From Streptomyces neyagawaensis (lineage in GTDB: Bacteria; Actinomycetota; Actinomycetes; Streptomycetales; Streptomycetaceae): a stretch of DNA of 64,000 nt. Made by a program: the position numbers and the translations under genes. The stretch is taken from positions 1-64,000 of the forward strand of contig NZ_JAMGBG010000097.1 in the NCBI RefSeq assembly GCF_023516595.1, given 5' to 3'. The notes beneath the pieces are model-generated. The model saw only the letters and a program-made list of their open reading frames with translations. It made no database searches and was not told the DNA's origin. This document shows positions 7,864 to 16,348 of the stretch, one piece after another; positions within the stretch are counted from its first letter, which is position 1; each line of letters opens with the position of its first letter.

Positions 7864-9501
7864 ATGAGATCCCGTACGCCGACCGTCCGCCGTGTGGCCA
7901 CCGTGGCCGCGGCCCTCCTCGGACTGCTGCTGCCCCTGTGGGTGATCGGCCCGTCCGCGCAGGCCGCGCCCACCGGATTCCGCATCCAGAACGGCCGACT
8001 GCTGGAGCGCTCCGGCAACGACTTCGTGATGCGGGGCGTCAATCACGCCCACACCTGGTATGCGAACCGGACCAGCTCCCTGTCCCACATCAAGGCCAAG
8101 GGCGCCAACACGGTGCGGGTGGTGCTCTCCAGCGGTGACCGCTGGACGCGCAACGACACCGCGGACGTGGCGAACGTGGTCGCGCAGTGCAAGCAGAACC
8201 GGCTCATCTGCGTCCTGGAGGTGCACGACACCACGGGCTACGGCGAGCAGAGCGGGGCCGTCACGCTGTCGCGGGCCGCCGACTACTGGATCAGTGTGCA
8301 GAGCGCGCTGACCGGTCAGGAGGACTACGTCATCGTCAACATCGGCAACGAGCCGTACGGCAACAACAACTACGCGGGCTGGACCGCCGACACCAAGGCG
8401 GCGATCCAGAAGCTGCGCACCGCCGGCTTCCAGCACACGATCATGGTGGACGCCCCCAACTGGGGCCAGGACTGGGCGTTCACGATGCGCGACAACGCGG
8501 CGTCGGTCTTCGGCGCCGACCCGGACGCCAACACGATCTTCTCGATCCACATGTATGGCGTCTTCGACACCGCCGCCGAGATCACCGACTATCTGGGGCG
8601 CTTCGTCGCCGCGAAACTCCCCATCGTGGTGGGTGAGTTCGGGCACGACCACTCGGACGGCAACCCCGACGAGGACACCATCCTGGCCACCACCCAACAG
8701 CTCGGCCTCGGCTATCTGGGCTGGTCGTGGAGCGGCAACGGCGGCGGCGTCGAGTATCTGGACATGGTCACGAACTTCGACCCGAACCAGCTGACCAGCT
8801 GGGGCCGCCGACTCTTCGAGGGTGCGAACGGTATCGCCGCCACCTCGAAAGAGGCCGCGATCTACGCCTCCTCCGGCGGCGGCGACACCACTCCCCCGAC
8901 GGCCCCAGGCACCCCGACCGCATCGTCGGTGACGTCCTCGTCGGCCAGGCTGGCCTGGGCCGCCGCGACCGACGCGACCGGTGTCACCGGCTACGACGTG
9001 GTCCGCGTGAACGGCACGGCGGAGACACCGGTGACGACCACCACCGGCACGTCCGCCACCCTCACCGGGCTGGCGCCGGCGACGTCGTACGTGTTCGCCG
9101 TCTACGCCCGTGACGCGGCCGGGAACCGATCGCCGCGCTCCGGCACGGTGAGCGTCACGACACCGCCCGGCGGCACCACGGCGTCCTGCTCCGTCGACTA
9201 CCGGGTGACGAACGAGTGGCCCGGCGGCTTCCAGGGCGAGATCGTCATCCGCAACACCGGCGGCTCGGCCGTCAACGGCTGGACCCTGCGCTGGTCGTTC
9301 CCCGACAGCCAGCGGGTCACCAACCTGTGGGGCGGCACCGTGGCCCAGAGCGGCGCCGACGTCACCGTCACGTCGGCCCCGTACACCGCGAACATCCCGG
9401 CGTCGGGCTCCGCCACCCTCGGCTTCACGGCCGGCAGGGGCGGCACGAACCCGGCGCCGACGGCGTTCTCGCTCAACGGAGCCGCCTGCACGTCGGCATG
9501 A
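7864..9501 (+). CDS. Secreted GH5 beta-mannanase-type glycoside hydrolase with FN3 and CBM2
   Basis: This secreted endo-glycosidase has 545 residues: signal peptide (about 1-35), GH5 catalytic domain (about 36-340), fibronectin type III linker domain (about 347-432) and C-terminal CBM2 (about 437-545). The GH5 acid/base Glu163 is in NIGNEPYG and the nucleophile Glu258 in VVGEFGH. The overall pattern (FVMRGVNHAHTWY, SIHMYGVFD, LGWSWSGNGGG) resembles streptomycete ManA-type beta-1,4-mannanases (GH5 subfamily 8), the most likely activity. A GGAG site lies before the ATG. Together with the upstream esterase it forms a plant cell-wall set, although no second CebR box was seen here. Confidence 0.93.
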   Translation: MRSRTPTVRRVATVAAALLGLLLPLWVIGPSAQAAPTGFRIQNGRLLERSGNDFVMRGVNHAHTWYANRTSSLSHIKAKGANTVRVVLSSGDRWTRNDTADVANVVAQCKQNRLICVLEVHDTTGYGEQSGAVTLSRAADYWISVQSALTGQEDYVIVNIGNEPYGNNNYAGWTADTKAAIQKLRTAGFQHTIMVDAPNWGQDWAFTMRDNAASVFGADPDANTIFSIHMYGVFDTAAEITDYLGRFVAAKLPIVVGEFGHDHSDGNPDEDTILATTQQLGLGYLGWSWSGNGGGVEYLDMVTNFDPNQLTSWGRRLFEGANGIAATSKEAAIYASSGGGDTTPPTAPGTPTASSVTSSSARLAWAAATDATGVTGYDVVRVNGTAETPVTTTTGTSATLTGLAPATSYVFAVYARDAAGNRSPRSGTVSVTTPPGGTTASCSVDYRVTNEWPGGFQGEIVIRNTGGSAVNGWTLRWSFPDSQRVTNLWGGTVAQSGADVTVTSAPYTANIPASGSATLGFTAGRGGTNPAPTAFSLNGAACTSA

Positions 9502-9514
9502 TCCCCGCACCGCG

Positions 9515-9549
9515 GGCCGGGGCGAGGGGTGTCACCGCTCGCCCCGGCC
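9515..9549. terminator. Bidirectional hairpin terminator
   Basis: Twelve perfect pairs (GGCCGGGGCGAG with CTCGCCCCGGCC) surround an 11-base loop. It lies between the convergent GH5 gene and the large chitinase fusion gene. Confidence 0.83.
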
Positions 9550-9585
9550 AGTGGTACTTCGGCTCCGCCGTCCGGCCGAGGACGG

Positions 9586-12500
9586 TCAGCCGGCGCTGCC
9601 GATCAGCTTCCAGGGCTCGTGGTCGGAGTCGGCCGCGGTGCCCGGGGCACTACCCTTGGTCTCCCATTTGGCCTTCCAGACCTTGCCGTTGTACTTGACC
9701 GTGGTCTGCTCGATCGGCTGGCTGGCCGGGGAGTAGACCTTGTTCGCGTCCCAGTTCCCGGCACTGCAGCCACCGGCAGGCGGGGTCGCCGTACTGAGTC
9801 CCTTGAGGTTGTCGGTCACCGGCGCGTACGCCGTGCCGCCGATCGACAGACTCGTGTTCACCGGACCGGTGATCGGAAGGAAGTAGATGATCGGCAGGTC
9901 GAGCGACTTCCCGGCCGGGATGATCTGGCAGTAGTCCAGCGTCGTGCTGACCCGGTGGAACGTCGAACCGGCCGTCAGCTGCCACTGGCCGCCTTGGGCA
10001 CCCGTCTGCCAGTTGCCGTCCTTGACCAGCGGTGACGTCGAGGCCGGGATGTCGAACGACAGCTTCGTGTCCTTGCCACCGCCGAGCGTGCGCCCGGTGT
10101 TGTTGGTGATCCGGACGGTCGGCTGCAAGGGCCACAGGTTCGCCGTGGAGGTCGGGTAGTTGACCATCTCGACGCTCACATTGGCGGTCACCGTCGGCCC
10201 GGCACCGCCGGTGCCGGCGCGCAGACTGTTGTTGTAGGCGCCGATGTTGCCCAGCTTCTCGTTCAGCCGGGTGGTCAGCGTGTACCCCATCCCACACGGG
10301 GTGTCCGGCTGGACGTCGGCCGGGCACGAGTAGTCGCCGCCGAGTTCCCACATCATCACGCCGCCCGCGCCGGTCGACTTGACGAGATCGGTGACCGCGT
10401 CGATGCCCTGCTCGTCCTCGGTCGACAGGAACACCTTCTTCTCGGCGTTCCACAGCCATGACGTCTTGGTGGTGTCGTCCCAGTACCGGGTGTACTGGCC
10501 CGTGCGCCGGTCGGTGGCGTCGGTCTGCGGCTTCAGCCCGACGCTGGGGGCGTAGACCGGGGTGATGTTCTTCTCCAGGTTCTTGGTGTGCCACAGCGGG
10601 TTCGTCCCGGAGCCGAGCTCGCTGCCGTTGTTGGTCTCGTCGTGCCAGATGTTGTCGATGCCGAAAGCCCCGTCACCGCACGGCCGTTTGATGCCCGTAC
10701 CCGGCTCGCAGCCGTTCTGCTTGCGCGACGTGCCCCACAGGCCGTGGGTGCCGCCGGTCACGTTCTGCCAGCCGCGCGTGTAGTAGGGCACACCGATGTT
10801 GACGCGCCCGGCCTGCATCGCGCCGCGCATGTACTTCATCGCCCAGTCGGTGTTGAAGTACCCGATCTTCCCGTACTCCGGCGTGGCGTACTGGTCGGCG
10901 AGTTCCGGGTCCTTGCCGTCGTCGAACAGCGCCGCGTTCGGGCCCACGACGTCGTTCCAGGTGCCGTGGTAGTCGTACGCCATCAGGTTGGTGAAGTCCT
11001 GGTACTTCAGCGCGGTCTGGTTCGCCATCCCACGGGCCAGGTAGCCGGAGGCCGACGACGCCGAGGTGAGCAGGTAGTACTTGTTGTCCGCGACCGAGGC
11101 CCGGTTCAGCGAGTCCCGCAGCGTCTTCATCAACGCGGCGTACGCCGTGGGCAGGCCCTTGCGGCGCGGGTTCGACACCGCCCAGTCGGCAGGATTGCCG
11201 GTGTCCTCCAGGACCGTGGGGTACTCGAAGTCGATGTCGACGCCGTCGAAACCGTACGTCCGCAGGAAGTCGACGACCGAGCCCGCGAACGTGTCGATCC
11301 CGGCCTGGTTGACCGAGCCGTCCGCGTTGGTGGTCATCGAGTAGAAGCCACCGGAACCGGCCCAGCCGCCGACCGAGATCAGCGTCTTCACGCGGGGGTG
11401 CAGGCGCTTGTACTTCGTCAGCAGGTTGAAGTGCCCCTTGTAGGGCAGCGAGGGGTCCATCTCGGCGCCGGCCTCGCCGGGCCACTCCTTCTGGGTGGCG
11501 TTCGCGTCGACCTTGATCTTGTTGTTCTCTACCGACGCGAACGCGTAGTTGAGGTGGGTCACCTTCGACCACGGGATGTTCTTCACCAGGTAGTGCGGCG
11601 TGCCGTCGGCGCCCGTGCGGCCGCCGTTGAAGTAGCCCACGACCCGGCGGCCCCGGCCCTGGCCGAGCCATTCGCGGCCGTCGCTCTGGTAGACCTTGCA
11701 GTACGGCGTCGCCACGCCCGGTGTGGTGGCGAGGCCCTCCGGACGGCAGTCGCCGGTCGCGGCCGGCCGCGTACCGCCGTCGTCGCCACCGGGGTGCGAC
11801 TCCATCGGGTCGCCGACACCGCCGTTGACCCCGAGATCACCGGCACCGCCGTCGCTGCGGCTGCCGTCGCCGTAGCTCGGCACCAGCCAGCCCTCGATGT
11901 CACCGGCACCACTCGCCGCGGCCACCTTGGCGGCGGTCTTCGCCGTCGTACCGGACTTGGCGGCCGTCTTCGCCGTCATACCGGAGCGGGTCATCGCGAA
12001 GTCCTGGATCCCGTCGCCGTTGAGGTCGGCGAAGGTCCCGAAGGTGCCCTGGAACGGGTCGTCGGCGCGGATCACGCCCAGCGACTTCCACCCCTTGGTG
12101 ACACTCCACGGAGCGCCGGTGTTCTCCCACGCCCGGACCTCACCGGTGGTGAACTCGACCCGGACCGTGTCGGCCTTGCCGTCACCGGTGATGTCGGCGA
12201 AGGCGACCTGCGCGCCGCGCGACTCGCCCGGAGTGGTGAAGCCCGAGATCTTGGTCCAGCCGCCCTCGGTCGGCATTCCCTTGCCCTTGTTCTGCCAGGC
12301 GGTCGGGAAGCTCATCCGGTCCAGCGTGATCAGGTCGTCGCGGCCGTCACCGTCGAGGTCGGTGAAGTACAACTCCGGCTCGTAGCCGAGGTTGTTCGCG
12401 ACGATCTTCGCGCTGTCCCAGCTGACCTTGCCGCCGCTGCTGGTGTTGCGCGACATCCGCATCGCGGCGATGCCGGTCGGCGAGTCGGCCGCGGGAAGGA

Positions 12501-14337
12501 TCCGTATGTAGTCGTCCTTGCCGTCGCCGTCGAGGTCGGCGAAGTAGACCAGCGCCGGGTTGTTCCCGCGGTCGGCCGGGCTGATGTCGCCCAGCGAGAC
12601 CGCTTCCTTGCGCGGGTCGTCGTTGCGCCAGCCGGTGACCTTGCCGTCCGTGCCGACCACCGCGTAGTCGGCCTTGCCGTCGCCGTTCAGATCGGGGAAG
12701 GCGATCTTCGAGCCGGTCGCGGCGGCGTCCCGGATCTTGCCGATCGGCTCCCAGACGTACGAGCGGCCGCTGATCATGCGCTGCAGGACCGCGATCCGAG
12801 TGCCGTCGCCGAAGGCTGCCGCGATCTTCTGGTAGCCGGCGTCGGTCGGGTAGATCTCGTTGGTGATGTCCTCCGGGGTGACCGAGCCCAGGTCGACCAG
12901 CACCAGCCGTGCGCCGCCGTCCATCTTGGCGTAGGCCATCTTGGTGAGCGCGCTGTTGTAGGCGTCGATCCGGGCCTGGTACGTCGGGTTCGTCGACGGC
13001 GGCAGGGTCCCGAGCAGGACCGTGGTCGTCGGCGAGGTCCGGTGGATCGCGTCCAGGAAGTCCCGCATCTTCGCGGCCGTCGCGGCGCCGTCGGCACCGC
13101 CGGTCAGGTCGGCCGTGCCCGCGACCAGGGTGATCATGTTCGGCCGCAGCGTCTGCAACGCGGGGATCGTCCGGGCCTTGATGTCGTCGATGCCCTTGCC
13201 TTCGAAGCCCATGTGGTCGGGGTCGCCGCGCTTGCCGTTCTTCTGCTCACCGACGAAGTCCGTGCGCTTGAAGAGGAGAGTCGCCGCCGTGCCACCGATC
13301 ACCGCTGCGGTGTACAGGCCCTTCACGATGGTGTCCAGGTAGCCCCGGTAGCCGGTCTCGTCGGTGCTGTTCACACCGGCCGTGATCCCGTCACCGGCCG
13401 GCATCACCCGGAGCTCGTCGATCTCCGGGCCGGCGGCGGGCGACGGAGTGGGTCCGGCCGCCCTGAGCCGGCCGAACTGGACCGGCCGGTGGTCGGAGTC
13501 GCCGTCGGACCGGACCTCGACCCCCGGATCGAGGTTCGGGTGGGTGGTGACGAAGTAGTCGAGCTGACTACCGCTCTGGTGGGTCGCCCTGCCCGAGGCC
13601 TCGATCTCCATGCCCTGTGGGAAGTTCGCCCGCCGGGAGAGGACCCCCGGCTCGACGTTGAAGTCGCCACCGATCGTCGCGTGGTAGGTGGCGCCACGCT
13701 GGGTCCCGAGGGCCGCGATCCGGTCGTTGATGGCGCCCAGCATCACCGCGGAGTCACCGCCACCGCCGGACAGGCCGTGGAAGGTGAAGTACCACTCGTT
13801 GCCGAACCGCGCACCGAGCGCGTTGCGGCCGGCGTCGACCGGGTTGCCGACGACGATCAGCTCGTCGGGCGCCTCGATCAGGACGAGCGCGATGTTGACC
13901 CGGCCGCCGATCCGGCGCGGGTTGGTCGCGTCGTCGTCGGTCTGCAGGAAGTAGACCTGACGGGTCGGGTTGGGATTGCGGAAACCGGTGTCGATGACCC
14001 AGCTGTTGTGCAGCACGGTGTGCTGATGCGTGTTGCCCTGGCTGTCGGTCGTGGTGAAGGTCTGGCTGGGCTGTGCGTCACTGCGCGGAGGAGGCTCAGG
14101 GCCGGCCTCCTGAAGCATCACGATCGGCACCTGCATCGCCTGCTGGCGGACCGTGTTGGTCCACTTGCTGCCGGTCTTCGCCCTGATGTTGGAACCCTGC
14201 ATGTTCCAGGAGACCGAGGTCGTGCTGTCCGCAGGGAAGTCGGTGGCGGAGGCCGGAACGACAAGTGCCGCTGTCAGCCCGGCCATCACCACCACTGCGG
14301 AGATCAGTCGGCGTAACAAGAGCCCCCCACTTCTCAT
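9586..14337 (-). CDS. Secreted fusion: EEP nuclease-like, degenerate SGNH, FG-GAP repeats, GH18 chitinase, CBM5/12
   Basis: This is a secreted protein of 1583 residues with five parts after a signal peptide (about 1-31). An endonuclease/exonuclease/phosphatase domain (about 32-295) has the expected residues: Asn45 (WNMQ), Glu77 (LQEAG), His187 (FHGLSGG), Asp225/Asn227 (GGDFNV) and Asp282/His283 (SDHRPV). An SGNH-like domain (about 305-525) has lost its active site. Five FG-GAP/VCBS calcium-loop repeats (DLNGDGKADY type) fill about 540-815. A GH18 chitinase domain (about 896-1330) has FDGVDIDFEYP with catalytic Glu1038. A C-terminal CBM5/12 contains KVYSPASQ and YNGKVWKAKW. Codon 8 is TTA (14316-14314). 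No clear ribosome site precedes the ATG; a TTG at codon 7 behind a G-run is a possible alternative. Confidence 0.92.
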   Translation of the reverse strand: MRSGGLLLRRLISAVVVMAGLTAALVVPASATDFPADSTTSVSWNMQGSNIRAKTGSKWTNTVRQQAMQVPIVMLQEAGPEPPPRSDAQPSQTFTTTDSQGNTHQHTVLHNSWVIDTGFRNPNPTRQVYFLQTDDDATNPRRIGGRVNIALVLIEAPDELIVVGNPVDAGRNALGARFGNEWYFTFHGLSGGGGDSAVMLGAINDRIAALGTQRGATYHATIGGDFNVEPGVLSRRANFPQGMEIEASGRATHQSGSQLDYFVTTHPNLDPGVEVRSDGDSDHRPVQFGRLRAAGPTPSPAAGPEIDELRVMPAGDGITAGVNSTDETGYRGYLDTIVKGLYTAAVIGGTAATLLFKRTDFVGEQKNGKRGDPDHMGFEGKGIDDIKARTIPALQTLRPNMITLVAGTADLTGGADGAATAAKMRDFLDAIHRTSPTTTVLLGTLPPSTNPTYQARIDAYNSALTKMAYAKMDGGARLVLVDLGSVTPEDITNEIYPTDAGYQKIAAAFGDGTRIAVLQRMISGRSYVWEPIGKIRDAAATGSKIAFPDLNGDGKADYAVVGTDGKVTGWRNDDPRKEAVSLGDISPADRGNNPALVYFADLDGDGKDDYIRILPAADSPTGIAAMRMSRNTSSGGKVSWDSAKIVANNLGYEPELYFTDLDGDGRDDLITLDRMSFPTAWQNKGKGMPTEGGWTKISGFTTPGESRGAQVAFADITGDGKADTVRVEFTTGEVRAWENTGAPWSVTKGWKSLGVIRADDPFQGTFGTFADLNGDGIQDFAMTRSGMTAKTAAKSGTTAKTAAKVAAASGAGDIEGWLVPSYGDGSRSDGGAGDLGVNGGVGDPMESHPGGDDGGTRPAATGDCRPEGLATTPGVATPYCKVYQSDGREWLGQGRGRRVVGYFNGGRTGADGTPHYLVKNIPWSKVTHLNYAFASVENNKIKVDANATQKEWPGEAGAEMDPSLPYKGHFNLLTKYKRLHPRVKTLISVGGWAGSGGFYSMTTNADGSVNQAGIDTFAGSVVDFLRTYGFDGVDIDFEYPTVLEDTGNPADWAVSNPRRKGLPTAYAALMKTLRDSLNRASVADNKYYLLTSASSASGYLARGMANQTALKYQDFTNLMAYDYHGTWNDVVGPNAALFDDGKDPELADQYATPEYGKIGYFNTDWAMKYMRGAMQAGRVNIGVPYYTRGWQNVTGGTHGLWGTSRKQNGCEPGTGIKRPCGDGAFGIDNIWHDETNNGSELGSGTNPLWHTKNLEKNITPVYAPSVGLKPQTDATDRRTGQYTRYWDDTTKTSWLWNAEKKVFLSTEDEQGIDAVTDLVKSTGAGGVMMWELGGDYSCPADVQPDTPCGMGYTLTTRLNEKLGNIGAYNNSLRAGTGGAGPTVTANVSVEMVNYPTSTANLWPLQPTVRITNNTGRTLGGGKDTKLSFDIPASTSPLVKDGNWQTGAQGGQWQLTAGSTFHRVSTTLDYCQIIPAGKSLDLPIIYFLPITGPVNTSLSIGGTAYAPVTDNLKGLSTATPPAGGCSAGNWDANKVYSPASQPIEQTTVKYNGKVWKAKWETKGSAPGTAADSDHEPWKLIGSAG

Positions 14338-14374
14338 ATCAACAGATCAGCATCAACCGATCGTTGAAAGCTCA

Positions 14375-14390
14375 ATAGTTTCGCAACTAT
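14375..14390. promoter_or_regulatory. Inverted repeat upstream of the chitinase fusion
   Basis: ATAGTT and AACTAT form a perfect 6-bp inverted repeat around TCGC, 38 bp before the chitinase fusion start. This AT-rich palindrome in an otherwise GC-rich genome is a candidate operator. It does not match the DasR consensus (ACTGGTCTAGACCACT type) that often governs chitin genes. Confidence 0.45.
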
Positions 14391-14485
14391 AAGCGGCGTG
14401 GCGTGGTCTCGGCGAACTCCGCCTGGCAGGGATCTCAGCAGTCCTCACTCTCGCTGGTCGGAGGCGTTCTCCACGGTCGTGACGA

Positions 14486-15853
14486 TCAGTCGGACAGCTC
14501 GGGTCCGGCGGCGCTGCGGAGAGTGCTGATCATCGCCAGGACGGTCTCGTTCGCCGGTGGCTGGACGCGTTCGGCGCCGCCGTGGGTGAGGAGGCGTTCG
14601 ATGTCCTTGTCCTTTGCGAAGGGCTGCAGGTGCTCGTCGAGGTCCAGGCTGTAGCCGTTTCGCCCACCCGGGTTCCCCTGTACTCGCTCGAAGAACGCCG
14701 TCAAGATCCGCCAGGCCTCCGGCTCCGACGTCAGCGTGTGGAAGAAGGCGCGGTGCCGGCTGCGGACGATCAGGAGCACCGCGAGCTGGAGCCGGAATTC
14801 TCGGCTGAGGGGCTGTGTCCCATGGGCCTGGAAAACCGCCACGGCCATGTTGAAGACGTTGATGTACCGCTTGAGCCGGCGCGGGTTGACGCCGAGACCG
14901 CGCCGCAGCAGTTCCCAGAAGAAGGAGTCGTCGGCCAGTTCGGAGAGGTAGGGCCCGAACGCCTCCCGCAGCGTGTCGAACCCCACGTCGGGAAGGAAGA
15001 AGGGCAACTGGACGATCTTGTCCAGGTAGGCCATGCCGGACACGACGTCCGAGGGCGCCCCCTTGAGCGCCTCGTCGAACTTGTTCGTGGCGACCGCCGC
15101 CAGTACGTCGAGATCGAGCGCCAGGACGAAGACGCACTGCGACTGCGCGAAGAAGAGCTTCAAGGACTCCAGCACCGTCATCGCTGATTCCGGCGTGCAC
15201 CGGTCCAGGTCGTCGACGAACACGACGAGACGGCCGTCCTCACCGACGAATTCGCTGACGGCTTCGGCGAAGTCGAATTCGAAGCGGTTGACCTGCCGGT
15301 ACTGCGCGGAGTCCTCCTCGGCGAGGCCCTCCAGCATCTTGTCGACCTGCTCGCCCTTGACCACACCACCCGTGGCGAGCGCCGCCGCCGCGCCCAGTCC
15401 GGCCCGTACGGAGAGCCAGGTGGCGGCTCTGGCCAGCTTCTTCGCCTTGTCCTTGAGTGTGTCCTCCTTCTCCATCTCGGAGAGGATCGTGTGCAGCAGG
15501 GCCGCCCACACCTCGACCTTGCGGTCGTACTTCCAGGGGTTGAACCAGATCGTCCTGGTCCGGGTCGCCTCGAAGCGCCGCTGCCACAACTGCAGGAAGC
15601 TCGACTTTCCCGCGCCCCAGGAACCGAAGACTCCGACGGTCAGCGGCAGCGGCGTGGCCTGTTCCACGGCCTTGTGCAACACGTCGACGTACGGTCCGAA
15701 CCGGAACGAGTCGTCCTCGGGGTTGCTGACGGGATTGTCGGTCAGGGGACGCAACAGAGATTCTCCAGTGCTTTCGAGGGGAGACGCGGCCTTCGGGTGA
15801 CGATTATTCAGTTCGGTGGTCACGCTGTCAGCGGAACGGAGAGCCGTCGTCAC
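14486..15853 (-). CDS. KAP-family P-loop NTPase
   Basis: This is a KAP-type NTPase of about 455 residues. Walker A is GVFGSWGAGKSS (residues 77-84 for the core) and Walker B is LVVFVDDLDRC, the KAP hallmark with two acidic residues and an Arg. FNPWKYD and the Ala/Gly-rich stretch AGLGAAAALATGG after Walker A fit the weakly membrane-associated insertion of the family. The C-terminal half carries NPRRLKRYINVFN, also typical. KAP NTPases have been linked to membrane-associated assemblies and sometimes phage defence, but the role here is unknown. GTG at 15853 is chosen because it overlaps the stop of a short upstream frame (GTGA); GTG at 15823 is an alternative. Confidence 0.88.
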   Translation of the reverse strand: MTTALRSADSVTTELNNRHPKAASPLESTGESLLRPLTDNPVSNPEDDSFRFGPYVDVLHKAVEQATPLPLTVGVFGSWGAGKSSFLQLWQRRFEATRTRTIWFNPWKYDRKVEVWAALLHTILSEMEKEDTLKDKAKKLARAATWLSVRAGLGAAAALATGGVVKGEQVDKMLEGLAEEDSAQYRQVNRFEFDFAEAVSEFVGEDGRLVVFVDDLDRCTPESAMTVLESLKLFFAQSQCVFVLALDLDVLAAVATNKFDEALKGAPSDVVSGMAYLDKIVQLPFFLPDVGFDTLREAFGPYLSELADDSFFWELLRRGLGVNPRRLKRYINVFNMAVAVFQAHGTQPLSREFRLQLAVLLIVRSRHRAFFHTLTSEPEAWRILTAFFERVQGNPGGRNGYSLDLDEHLQPFAKDKDIERLLTHGGAERVQPPANETVLAMISTLRSAAGPELSD

Positions 15854-16020
15854 AGGTCGTGCCAGTGCCAGGGGGCCGACGGTGTTCCGTCCGGTTCACG
15901 GCCGTGCGGGAACGCCCGCCGGAGTTGGGGGTCGAGACTCAGGGCCAGCGAGAAGCACCCGGAGTCCGCTACGACGGCGGCGAGTTCGGCGACCTGACGA
16001 TGCGCACCGACGTCGCGCAT
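15850..16020 (-). CDS. Possible short hypothetical protein coupled to the KAP NTPase
   Basis: This short frame of about 56 residues starts MRDVGAHRQVAEL and ends APWHWHDL. Its stop overlaps the GTG of the KAP NTPase by 4 bp, the usual sign of translational coupling in this genome. Residue use (few Arg, hydrophobic AAVVADSGCFSLAL segment) looks more like real protein than the shadow frames around it. No good ribosome site is visible, and the frame is open much further upstream, so the true start is uncertain. It could also be the tail of a decayed larger gene. Confidence 0.35.
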   Translation of the reverse strand: MRDVGAHRQVAELAAVVADSGCFSLALSLDPQLRRAFPHGREPDGTPSAPWHWHDL

Positions 16021-16348
16021 GGCGCTGGGTGCCCTCGCCCTCGGCCATGGCCCGGGCGAGCCGGGGATCCTCGGCGGCGCCGCGCCTCGGGCGACCAGTG
16101 AGCGTGGGCCGAAGGTGTCCACCCGCACGCGCAGGCCCGGGCCGGAGCGCGCTGCTCCAGGGCCTCGACCGGGTGGGACCCCGGACGCTTCGATTGCGTT
16201 CCGGCCCGCCGACGCCGATCGGTGCCCGCGGCCGAGCGCCCCATGTCGCCGGCGGCGGCGTGCCGGTGCGCCGGTGGTGGTCCGGGGCTCGTGCGGCCCG
16301 CCGCGGCCATCGTACGCATGCCGGGTCTTTCCGCGCCTTTCCGGCGGT
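16021..16348. other. Intergenic stretch without a supported gene
   Basis: All frames here read as Arg/Pro/Gly-rich shadow sequence. No ribosome site, signal peptide or recognisable domain was seen. It may hold decayed coding sequence upstream of the short KAP-linked frame, and the promoter of that unit. Confidence 0.5.

Noticed and set aside
10588..14316. A 1242-codon open frame opposite the chitinase fusion
   Set aside because: Antisense shadow; no signal or domain, and the opposite strand has intact EEP and GH18 motifs.
14375..14390. DasR operator before the chitinase fusion
   Set aside because: The palindrome ATAGTT-TCGC-AACTAT does not resemble the DasR consensus.
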